Source: Prevotella sp.
GTDB lineage: Bacteria; Bacteroidota; Bacteroidia; Bacteroidales; Bacteroidaceae
Reading direction: 5' to 3'
NCBI GenBank assembly: GCA_016283605.1
Contig: JAEENF010000061.1
Location: forward strand, 1 to 18,251
Length of the DNA stretch: 18,251 nucleotides
In this document: positions 1 through 5,899 of the stretch, piece after piece
Layout of the letters: each line of letters starts with the position of its first letter
Position numbering within the stretch: position 1 is the stretch's first letter
Made by a program: the position numbers and the translations under genes
The notes under the pieces: generated by a model
Databases searched by the model: none
Told to the model about the DNA's origin: nothing
The model's input: only the letters and a program-made list of their open reading frames with translations

Positions 1-1188
1 CCATGTTATAATATCGTTGATGACTTCTTCAGAGAAGGTCTCTTCTATTGTACCGTATTCTGTGGGAAGACCTGTCTGACAGTGTTGGAACAGGTGATTT
101 AATCCATCATACTGTTTGATAAGGTTCTGCTTGTTTTTGGGCAAGGTACGACGCAGGGCATTGAGATTTTGATGAGCATCAACCTGACAGTCTTTACTTC
201 CGTTCAGAGCCATTACAGGACATTTAGTCTTTGCGATGTCGCCCTGAGGATCGTAATCGATGAACCATTGAATCCAAGAACTCTGCTTTATCGCAGGTGT
301 TTCACGTAACTGGTCGATGGTTAAGTCTTTCGCTGTCTCACCTCCCAACAGTTTATTTTGAGCCAGCAGAATGCTATCGCCCTTCACAGTAGGACCTGCC
401 AGTGAGACGATAAAATCAACCCTTTTCTGTGCGCCCAGCATAAATGCAATCGAGCCACCTTCGCTATGACCCAAGATGCCCACCTTCTTGAATCGTTTAG
501 ATGTACGGAGCCACTCGATACCCGCCGCAGCATCTTCAGCAAAGTCCTTGGTGGTGGCGTTGGCATCCATACCGCCAATAGATTTGCCTGTCGCCCTGTC
601 GTCGTAACGCAGGGTAGCGATACCAGCACGAGCCAATCTGTCGGCAATCACGGCAAATGGCTTATGCTCGAACACCTCTTCGTCGCGATTTTGGGCTCCA
701 CTGCCAGTCACCATCAGAAGTACGCATTTGGCTTCGTCTGGTATGGTGAGTGTTCCTGCGAGTGTGGCTCCAGCCTTGTCGTTGGTAAATGTCACATCTT
801 CTGTCTCGTAAGGATAAGGTGGCTTGGGGTTCTGAGGACGGTTGGGACCATCAGGTGAGGTCTCCTTCATATTGAGTGGCAACTTAAAGCCGTTCTGTGT
901 GAAGGTGCCCTCGAGTTCGCCTTTCACAGAGCGGGCGACGTATGTGGCGTTTAGCGTCTTGATGCTGATCTTGAGCGAGTCCTTCGTCAGCAGGTCGATG
1001 GTGGCAGGGATGTCTTTCGCACCCTGTGCGGGACTGTCGAGGGTGAACTTGCCGTTGTTCAGGTTCAGCACAATGGGCAGTTTCTGTCCCATCGCATTCA
1101 ACTCGCCAGTCCAGCTTCTGCGTATCTCCTGAGCCTGTGCAGCTACGCCCATACAGGTCAAGATAAGGATGAAAAATAGTTTCTTCAT
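1..1188 (-). CDS. Secreted alpha/beta hydrolase (EstD-like esterase), 3' end beyond window
   Basis: Probable exported serine esterase acting on small acyl esters; the true substrate is unknown. The frame is open from an ATG at 1188 to the window edge, giving 396 residues without a stop, so only the C-terminus is missing. Residues 1-19 form a signal peptide (MKKLFFILIL then a small-residue AAQAQ site). Residues about 20-120 are a small beta-rich N-terminal domain, and the alpha/beta-hydrolase domain follows. GSGAQNRDEE near residue 180 matches the oxyanion-hole motif of this group. The nucleophile is Ser242 in GHSEGG, the likely acid is Asp333 in GSKDCQV, and the His is His365 in GLNHLFQ. The order and spacing resemble EstD-type carboxylesterases, although annotation pipelines often call such proteins S9 peptidases or dienelactone hydrolases. 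It starts 11 bp after the small membrane gene, so it is probably last or late in the SPFH operon. Family assignment is firm; substrate is not. Confidence 0.85.
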   Translation of the reverse strand, partial: MKKLFFILILTCMGVAAQAQEIRRSWTGELNAMGQKLPIVLNLNNGKFTLDSPAQGAKDIPATIDLLTKDSLKISIKTLNATYVARSVKGELEGTFTQNGFKLPLNMKETSPDGPNRPQNPKPPYPYETEDVTFTNDKAGATLAGTLTIPDEAKCVLLMVTGSGAQNRDEEVFEHKPFAVIADRLARAGIATLRYDDRATGKSIGGMDANATTKDFAEDAAAGIEWLRTSKRFKKVGILGHSEGGSIAFMLGAQKRVDFIVSLAGPTVKGDSILLAQNKLLGGETAKDLTIDQLRETPAIKQSSWIQWFIDYDPQGDIAKTKCPVMALNGSKDCQVDAHQNLNALRRTLPKNKQNLIKQYDGLNHLFQHCQTGLPTEYGTIEETFSEEVINDIITW

Positions 1189-1199
1189 AAGAGTCATAC

Positions 1200-1382
1200 T
1201 TATTCAAGTGGTAACTTACGTACTGCTACTATTGTAAGGCCGGAAAAAACCGCACCTACAAAGACTACTAATGGTACAAACACGTACATCGATATACTAC
1301 CAGACACATACAGTACTACCAATAGTGCCAGCAACAACATCTGTAAACCTAATATGAGTATTAATGCTTTCTTTCTATTCAT
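1200..1382 (-). CDS. Small two-helix membrane protein, function unknown
   Basis: This encodes 60 residues. It has a positive N-terminus (MNRKK), a hydrophobic helix at about residues 5-26, a short polar turn (SGS), a second helix at about 31-54, and a positive tail (VRKLPLE). The charges suggest both ends face the cytoplasm. I recognise no family. The ATG at 1382 overlaps the last 8 bp of the upstream ribbon-helix-helix gene, and the next gene begins 11 bp after its stop. It is therefore almost certainly translated as part of the same operon. A partner role with the neighbouring SPFH membrane protein is a guess from position only. Confidence 0.7.
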   Translation of the reverse strand: MNRKKALILILGLQMLLLALLVVLYVSGSISMYVFVPLVVFVGAVFSGLTIVAVRKLPLE

Positions 1383-1581
1383 TGTCTTCTTTTTTTTGTT
1401 GTTTCTTCTTAGGCAGACGCTTGGCTTTGCGTAGGGCTTCGGTAATGATCCACTGCAGCTGGCCGTTGGTGCTGCGGAACTCGTCCGCAGCCCAGGCCTC
1501 TATCGCGTCCATCGTGTCGCCGTCGACACGCAGGATAAAACTTTTGGTTTTCTTTTCAGACATAATAATCTTTTTAGACAT
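1375..1581 (-). CDS. Arc-type ribbon-helix-helix DNA-binding protein
   Basis: Small predicted transcription factor of 68 residues. The KSFILRV segment fits the DNA-contacting beta strand of Arc/MetJ/CopG proteins. It is followed by helix A (about DAIEAWAADEFRS) and helix B (about NGQLQWIITEALRKA), then a lysine-rich tail. The family dimerises and inserts a two-stranded sheet into the major groove. Two in-frame ATGs are possible, at 1581 and 1563, because an 18-bp stretch containing the start is tandemly duplicated. I report the longer form. MSEKKTKSF (start 1563) also looks like a natural N-terminus, and the real start is undecided. It lies 59 bp after the SPFH stop and overlaps the next small gene by 8 bp. 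An operator-like repeat at the operon promoter (2642-2661) suggests autoregulation, which is inference. Confidence 0.8.
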   Translation of the reverse strand: MSKKIIMSEKKTKSFILRVDGDTMDAIEAWAADEFRSTNGQLQWIITEALRKAKRLPKKKQQKKEDNE

Positions 1582-1586
1582 AATAA
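1551..1586 (-). repeat. 18-bp tandem duplication across the RHH gene start
   Basis: Read on the minus strand, TTATTATGTCTAAAAAGA (1586-1569) is followed directly by TTATTATGTCTGAAAAGA (1568-1551), differing at one base. The unit is six codons long, so the duplication is in frame and gives the gene two equivalent ATG codons with the same 5 bases in front of each. Confidence 0.85.
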
Positions 1587-1603
1587 CAAACGAACATATT
1601 TTT

Positions 1604-1646
1604 TGTTAGTATGTTAGTCTGTCTTTATCTGTTCTTCTGTCTAATG
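1604..1646. repeat. Degenerate ~8-bp repeat between SPFH and RHH genes
   Basis: On the minus strand, immediately from the SPFH stop codon, ACAG/ACAT/ACAA cores recur at steps of about 8, 10, 8 and 8 bases (AGACAG, AACAG, AGACAG, AACAT, AACAA). It fills most of the 59-bp gap. The composition resembles the cleaner 8-bp array at 12444-12479, which is also an intergenic spacer between co-directional genes. Confidence 0.5.
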
Positions 1647-2606
1647 ATTCAGCGTTCCTGTGTTCACTACGGGCTGAGCAGAGTCATCGCCACAGAGCAC
1701 TACAAGTAGATTGCTGACCATTGCAGCCTTCTTGTCATCGTCGAGTTCTACGATATCCTCGTTGGCCAGTTTGTCGAGAGCCATCTTTACCATTGATACT
1801 GCACCCTCTACAATCTTCTCGCGGGCTGTGATGATGGCCGATGCCTGCTGACGGCGAAGCATCACGGCTGCTATCTCAGGAGCATATGCCAGATAGTTGA
1901 TGCGAGCCTCTACAACCTCGATACCTGCGAGAGCCAGACGTTCGTCGAGTTTCTGTTCCAACTGCTCGTTGATCTCTTCAGCGCTCGAGCGCAGGGTAGG
2001 CTCACCTGCCTTCGTGTCCTCATCGTCGTAAGCATACTGACCGGCTACCTGACGAAGGGCGGCATCGCTCTGTACACGGACGAAATTCTCGAGGGCATTC
2101 ATCAGTCCCTTTGTATCGCTGCCAACGGTGTTGGGCGCAGAAGCCATCGTCTGGGTGTCTACCTCAAATAAGGCTTTGTAAGTGTCCTTCAGTTTCCAAA
2201 CGAGTACGAGACCTATCATCACGGGGTTACCAGTTTTATCATTCACCTTGATGGGCTCAGCATCGAGGTTACGCGCACGCAAGGATACCTTCTTAGTACC
2301 ATAGAAGGGGTTGATCCAGTAAAAGCCTGTTTTTGCGAAAGTGCCGCTATATTTGCCAAACCACGTGGTGACGCGAGCCTCGTTGGGTTCCAACTGCATG
2401 TGGCCGCACCACATAATGATGTTAACAATGATCATCAGTCCGCAGAAACCAAGCTCCCAACCTCCCATAGCACCGTTGCTTGCATCGAGTTGGATGATGC
2501 TATGCACGATACCTGCTATGGTTAATACCAGAATTGCGAAGTTTACAAACAGCATGAGAAAACCGTTCATCACCGTTCCTTTGAATGAATACTCTTTTGT
2601 TTCCAT
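1641..2606 (-). CDS. SPFH/band 7 domain membrane protein
   Basis: Membrane-anchored stomatin/prohibitin/flotillin/HflK-type protein of 321 residues, expected to form oligomers at the inner membrane with its band-7 domain on one face. Two hydrophobic helices are visible at about residues 12-38 and 52-68. They are followed by the band-7 start LEPNEARVTTWFGKYSGT and the conserved NP-F region FYWINPFYGTKKVSLR (about 95-110). The helical segment IEVVEARINYLAYAPEIAAVMLRRQQA is typical of the late SPFH domain, and the tail to 321 is acidic. Length and architecture match the Bacteroidota SPFH proteins commonly found beside an Arc-like gene. It is the first gene of a minus-strand operon with a -7 box at 2663-2670. 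The cellular role is unproven in this group; membrane microdomain scaffolding or protease control is family-level inference. Confidence 0.9.
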   Translation of the reverse strand: METKEYSFKGTVMNGFLMLFVNFAILVLTIAGIVHSIIQLDASNGAMGGWELGFCGLMIIVNIIMWCGHMQLEPNEARVTTWFGKYSGTFAKTGFYWINPFYGTKKVSLRARNLDAEPIKVNDKTGNPVMIGLVLVWKLKDTYKALFEVDTQTMASAPNTVGSDTKGLMNALENFVRVQSDAALRQVAGQYAYDDEDTKAGEPTLRSSAEEINEQLEQKLDERLALAGIEVVEARINYLAYAPEIAAVMLRRQQASAIITAREKIVEGAVSMVKMALDKLANEDIVELDDDKKAAMVSNLLVVLCGDDSAQPVVNTGTLNH

Positions 2607-2641
2607 AACTCTAAATCCTTAATGATTATACTTTAATTCTT

Positions 2642-2661
2642 TTTGATATCAATTTGATATC
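2642..2661. promoter_or_regulatory. Operator-like repeat at the SPFH operon start site
   Basis: TTTGATATC occurs twice, at 2642-2650 and 2653-2661, an 11-bp step or about one helical turn. The same bases form a perfect 17-nt palindrome at 2645-2661 (GATATCAA, centre T, TTGATATC). It begins one base downstream of the minus-strand -7 box and so covers the predicted transcription start and early leader. This is the expected layout for a repressor site. The RHH protein encoded in the operon is a natural candidate ligand, which is inference. Confidence 0.5.
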
Positions 2662-2662
2662 G

Positions 2663-2670
2663 CAAAGATA
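2663..2670 (-). promoter_or_regulatory. -7 box (TATCTTTG) for the SPFH operon
   Basis: The minus strand reads TATCTTTG, matching the Bacteroidota TAnnTTTG consensus. Transcription would start a few bases downstream, leaving a leader of roughly 50 nt before the ATG at 2606. Confidence 0.65.
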
Positions 2671-2733
2671 TAAACTATTTTTCATTTGGCAATGAATATA
2701 TGCAAATAATTAAGTATATTTAACGGTTAACGA

Positions 2734-2761
2734 TCAACTGTCAATTGTCAACTGTCAACTA
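2734..2761. repeat. 7-bp tandem array (TCAAYTG x4) in the mnmA promoter
   Basis: There are four consecutive units: TCAACTG, TCAATTG, TCAACTG, TCAACTA. The array ends 7 bases before the mnmA -7 box. Its variant second unit supplies a TTG at 2745-2747, at a plausible position for the -33 element. Confidence 0.8.
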
Positions 2762-2768
2762 AAATTCG

Positions 2769-2776
2769 TACCTTTG
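2769..2776 (+). promoter_or_regulatory. -7 box (TACCTTTG) for mnmA
   Basis: TACCTTTG fits TAnnTTTG. Only 5 bases separate it from the mnmA ATG at 2782, so the transcript would have almost no leader. Confidence 0.65.
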
Positions 2777-2781
2777 CACCC

Positions 2782-3861
2782 ATGAATATTGAAGAGATAG
2801 AGAACAAACGTATAGCTGTGCTATTGTCAGGAGGCGTGGATAGCAGTGTGGTGGTGTATGAGTTTGCGAAGCTCGGACTCCATCCAGACTGCTTCTATAT
2901 TAAGATAGGTCCTGATGAAAGTGAGGAGTGGGACTGTTCCAGCGAGGAGGATTTGGAGATGGCAACTGCTGTAGCGCATAAGTATGGCTGCAAATTGGAG
3001 ATTATTGACTGTCACAAGGAATATTGGGATCAAGTCACTAAATACACTATGGATAAGGTGCGCGCAGGATTGACACCTAATCCTGACGTGATGTGCAATC
3101 GGTTGATTAAGTTTGGTGCCTTCGACGAGAAACAAGGACATGACTATGACCTCATCGCCACAGGACACTATGCGCAAACAGAGATTGACGAAAACGGATT
3201 AAAGTGGCTCTGTACGAGTCCGGATCCCGTGAAGGATCAGACCGACTTCCTGGCTCAGATCTATGACTGGCAGTTGAAAAAGGCTCTCTTCCCCATTGGC
3301 CATTATGTGAAGGACGAGGTTCGCGTCATCGCAGCGCGTGAACATTTGGTGAATGCTAAGCGTAAGGACTCACAGGGCATCTGTTTCCTGGGCAAAATCA
3401 ACTATAACGACTATATCCGCAAGTATTTGGGTGAACAACCTGGTGATGTAATTGAACTCGAAACCGGCAAGCGTATCGGTGAGCACAAGGGACTATGGTT
3501 CCATACCATCGGACAGCGTAAGGGTATGGGCTTCGGTGGTGGTCCTTGGTTTGTAGTGAAGAAGGATGTCGCACAGAACATCCTTTACGTCTCACATGGT
3601 TACGACCCCGAGACGGCTTATCGTCAGGACTTTCCAGTCTGTGACTTTCATTATCTCACAAAGTGTCAGACACCTTGTGAGGTGACTTTCAAGATCCGTC
3701 ATACACCAGAGTACCACCCTGCACAATTAGAGTGGACAGGCTCGGATGAGTTCATTGTCCACTCTAAAGAGAAAATTCACGGTGTGGCACCAGGACAGTT
3801 CTGTGTCATCTACGACGAGAATCACCACCGCTGCTTGGGTTCGGGTGAAATCACTGTTTAG
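2782..3861 (+). CDS. mnmA: tRNA-specific 2-thiouridylase MnmA
   Basis: Cytoplasmic enzyme that adenylates and then thiolates U34 of tRNAs for Glu, Gln and Lys, taking sulfur from a relay protein. It has 359 residues, the usual family length. Residues 11-22 contain the ATP pyrophosphatase P-loop LLSGGVDSS. The two catalytic cysteines are visible as Cys105 in NPDVMCNRLIKFG and Cys201 in SQGICFLGK. TGHYA (127-131) and the C-terminal beta-barrel region (about 260-359, with IRHTPEY and APGQFCVIYD) are also present. The ATG at 2782 is supported by homology at the N-terminus and by the -7 box just upstream. It stands alone, with the SPFH operon divergent on its left and the GH67 gene convergent on its right, overlapping by 11 bp. 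The short leader probably precludes a Shine-Dalgarno interaction. Confidence 0.96.
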   Translation: MNIEEIENKRIAVLLSGGVDSSVVVYEFAKLGLHPDCFYIKIGPDESEEWDCSSEEDLEMATAVAHKYGCKLEIIDCHKEYWDQVTKYTMDKVRAGLTPNPDVMCNRLIKFGAFDEKQGHDYDLIATGHYAQTEIDENGLKWLCTSPDPVKDQTDFLAQIYDWQLKKALFPIGHYVKDEVRVIAAREHLVNAKRKDSQGICFLGKINYNDYIRKYLGEQPGDVIELETGKRIGEHKGLWFHTIGQRKGMGFGGGPWFVVKKDVAQNILYVSHGYDPETAYRQDFPVCDFHYLTKCQTPCEVTFKIRHTPEYHPAQLEWTGSDEFIVHSKEKIHGVAPGQFCVIYDENHHRCLGSGEITV

Positions 3862-5794
3862 TAAAACTGCCGAAGTAGTCGAGGCAGACCTTCTGCCATT
3901 GCTTGGCATTCTCTAGTTGGTGCTGCATGCGCTGATCTGTTTCCTGCCAACGCTGTTCGTCGATATATGGCTTAGCCTCTTGCCAGATGCGTATGAAGTC
4001 CTCAACCTCATGCACACCTCTCGTGTAACGGTATTCCATTTCTTCATAAACCGTACGTCCACTCTTCATACGATAAGACCAAGGTACTCGATGGAACCAG
4101 AGCAGATAACGCTCAGGACAGGTGTTGATGTCGTCATAGAGTGAGCAGTAGGGTTCCCTGTATTGTGAGGTGGCATCCGAACCAGTGTGGGTGCGGTCGA
4201 AACCAATCGAGTCGTTGTTGGCCTTGTGGTAGTAGACGGGACACCACTCGATGGGGTAGCGGGCGATGAAGCCGCCAGGCTCAGGACCATAGTGCTCGTC
4301 GAAGGCGAAGATATGGTGCAAGCCGATAGGCATCATGTAGTCGACACAGGCTTCGCGGGATCTCAACATGATGTTGAGAAGTGAAGAGTGAAGAGTGAAG
4401 AGTGAAGAATTTGCTGCCGCACTCCCTAAATTAAACGTGGCCTTCAGCCACTCTTCGGCGATAGCCTCTGAAGTGAGATTGGGGTTCCAGGCCAGACGAC
4501 CGAAGGCGTACCAGTTGGCCTGCGAGAAATGATGACCACACCAGTTCTTGTCGAGACCAATGTTTGAGACGCCAGCGATGCCCACGAGTCGTGAAGGCTC
4601 CACAAATCCGAAGAACTCACGCCACATCGGGGCCAAGTATACCAGATGACGTGACTGGCCGAGATATTCCTGTGTAATCTGTAACTCTGCCATCTGCTTG
4701 GTCTTGTGCATGTTGTCGAAGATAGGTGCATAGGGTTCACGGGGTTGGAAGTCAAGAGGACCGTTCTTCGATTGCAGGATGACATTGTCTCGGAATTGCC
4801 CGTCGAGGTTTTTAAATTCAGATACCGCCTGTTTCACGCGATCCTCACCTTTATGGGCAGCACCATACACGAACGAACGCCACATGACGATGCCTCCGAA
4901 AGGTTTCACGGCATCAGCCAGTGTGTTGGCACCATCGGCATGGGTACGCTTGTAGTCGAAGGGACCCGGCTGGCCTTCGGAATTGGCCTTCACCAGGAAA
5001 CCACCGAAGTCGGGAATCAGTGCATAGATCTCCTTGGCCTTCGCCTTCCACCAAGCTTTCACCTGTGGATTCAGCGGATCAGCAGTCTTCGCGGGCTTAC
5101 CACCATTGAACCCCTTGGCGGGAATCGACATCGGTGAGGCGAAGTTTACAGACAGATACACCTTGATACCGTATGGCCGCAGGATGTCGGCAATCTCCTT
5201 GACCTTATTCAGATAAAGGGCTGAGAGCATCTTTGGTGAGGCATTCACATTGTTGAGTACGGTACCGTTGATACCGATCGAGGCATTGGCGCGGGCATAT
5301 TCCCTGATGAGCTCGGCATTGATGGGCTTGGGTTTCCACAGGTCGCTGTTCCTGCGGGTCTGCGGGTCTTCCAATGCCCAGAAGATACTGAGTCCGGCAT
5401 AGCCACGCTCGATGCTGCTGTCGAGATTGTCCCAGTGGTTCAGGATGCGGAGCTTGTAATAAGGGGCTTCCACAACGTTCTCGCGAATCACAAATCCGCC
5501 AGTCTGAGCACGTAAGAGGGCGTAGGCGCCATAGAGCAGACCGATCTCCGTCTTGGCACTGATGGTATTGCCGCTGATGCGATAGCCTTCATCGTTGGTG
5601 ATGGTGGGGTCGATGACCAGTGTGGCCTTGTCACCAGAATAGTAATGGCGCAACTCTTCAGCAGCCAGACACTCAGGACCAGCGACCTTCGCTTTGTTCA
5701 CGGGTTGATACCTCAGCCACAACTGATGACCGTCTTCAGCCTTTGCCATTCCTGCAAAGACAATTGCCATAAGGAGTAATGTCAGTTTCTTCAT
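3851..5794 (-). CDS. Exported GH67 alpha-glucuronidase
   Basis: Removes 4-O-methyl-glucuronic or glucuronic acid from the non-reducing end of xylo-oligosaccharides, probably in the periplasm. It has 647 residues. A signal peptide lies at 1-19 (MKKLTLLLMAIVFAGMAKA), then a small N-terminal domain (about 20-105). The TIM barrel opens with the signature HWDNLDSSIERGYAGLSIFW (120-139). The catalytic acid is Glu273 in VKANSEGQPGP. The pair that activates water is Asp348 in NGPLDFQPREP and Glu376 in QITQEYLG, with spacing matching the Cellvibrio enzyme. HHIFAFDEHYGP (494-505) begins the helical C-terminal part. A TTG 21 bp upstream also opens the frame, but it lies inside the -7 box, so the ATG at 5794 is preferred. 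A 7-bp tandem array adds SSLFTLHSSLL-type residues at about 464-475, between the barrel and the MLRSREACVDYMMP helix. Activity should survive because all catalytic residues are upstream. Confidence 0.93.
   Translation of the reverse strand: MKKLTLLLMAIVFAGMAKAEDGHQLWLRYQPVNKAKVAGPECLAAEELRHYYSGDKATLVIDPTITNDEGYRISGNTISAKTEIGLLYGAYALLRAQTGGFVIRENVVEAPYYKLRILNHWDNLDSSIERGYAGLSIFWALEDPQTRRNSDLWKPKPINAELIREYARANASIGINGTVLNNVNASPKMLSALYLNKVKEIADILRPYGIKVYLSVNFASPMSIPAKGFNGGKPAKTADPLNPQVKAWWKAKAKEIYALIPDFGGFLVKANSEGQPGPFDYKRTHADGANTLADAVKPFGGIVMWRSFVYGAAHKGEDRVKQAVSEFKNLDGQFRDNVILQSKNGPLDFQPREPYAPIFDNMHKTKQMAELQITQEYLGQSRHLVYLAPMWREFFGFVEPSRLVGIAGVSNIGLDKNWCGHHFSQANWYAFGRLAWNPNLTSEAIAEEWLKATFNLGSAAANSSLFTLHSSLLNIMLRSREACVDYMMPIGLHHIFAFDEHYGPEPGGFIARYPIEWCPVYYHKANNDSIGFDRTHTGSDATSQYREPYCSLYDDINTCPERYLLWFHRVPWSYRMKSGRTVYEEMEYRYTRGVHEVEDFIRIWQEAKPYIDEQRWQETDQRMQHQLENAKQWQKVCLDYFGSFTKQ
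4381..4408. repeat. 7-bp tandem array (GTGAAGA x4) inside the GH67 gene
   Basis: Four perfect GTGAAGA units (TCTTCAC on the coding strand), preceded by a partial unit. They are in frame with the alpha-glucuronidase and encode the low-complexity SSLFTLHSSLL stretch, which breaks an otherwise conserved C-terminal region. Confidence 0.9.
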
Positions 5795-5812
5795 TATTTC
5801 ATAAATTTTCTG

Positions 5813-5820
5813 CAAAAATA
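5813..5820 (-). promoter_or_regulatory. -7 box (TATTTTTG) for the GH67 gene
   Basis: The minus strand reads TATTTTTG, followed 18 bases later by the ATG at 5794, giving a leader of roughly 15 nt. It overlaps the alternative TTG start at 5815, which argues against that start. Confidence 0.55.
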
Positions 5821-5825
5821 TAAAA

Positions 5826-5852
5826 AATCTGCGTAATCTGCGTCATCTATGC
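5826..5852. repeat. 9-bp array (AATCTGCGT x3) between divergent GH67 and GH35 promoters
   Basis: Units are AATCTGCGT, AATCTGCGT and CATCTATGC. The array ends exactly 11 nt before the GH35 -7 box. It also lies 5 nt upstream of the GH67 -7 box on the other strand, so it occupies the shared upstream region of both promoters. The related array at 9181-9208 stands at the same 11-nt distance from the hflX -7 box. Confidence 0.7.
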
Positions 5853-5863
5853 CTAAAAAATTG

Positions 5864-5871
5864 TATCTTTG
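5864..5871 (+). promoter_or_regulatory. -7 box (TATCTTTG) for the GH35 gene
   Basis: TATCTTTG is a full match to TAnnTTTG. The ATG at 5900 is 28 bases downstream, giving a leader of about 25 nt. Confidence 0.65.
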
Positions 5872-5899
5872 CGCCATATAACTAAAGAATTGAAACAAA

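Noticed and set aside
466..1132. Plus-strand frames at 466-858 and 842-1132
   Set aside because: They lie opposite the alpha/beta hydrolase, whose sense translation is uninterrupted with signal peptide and catalytic triad.
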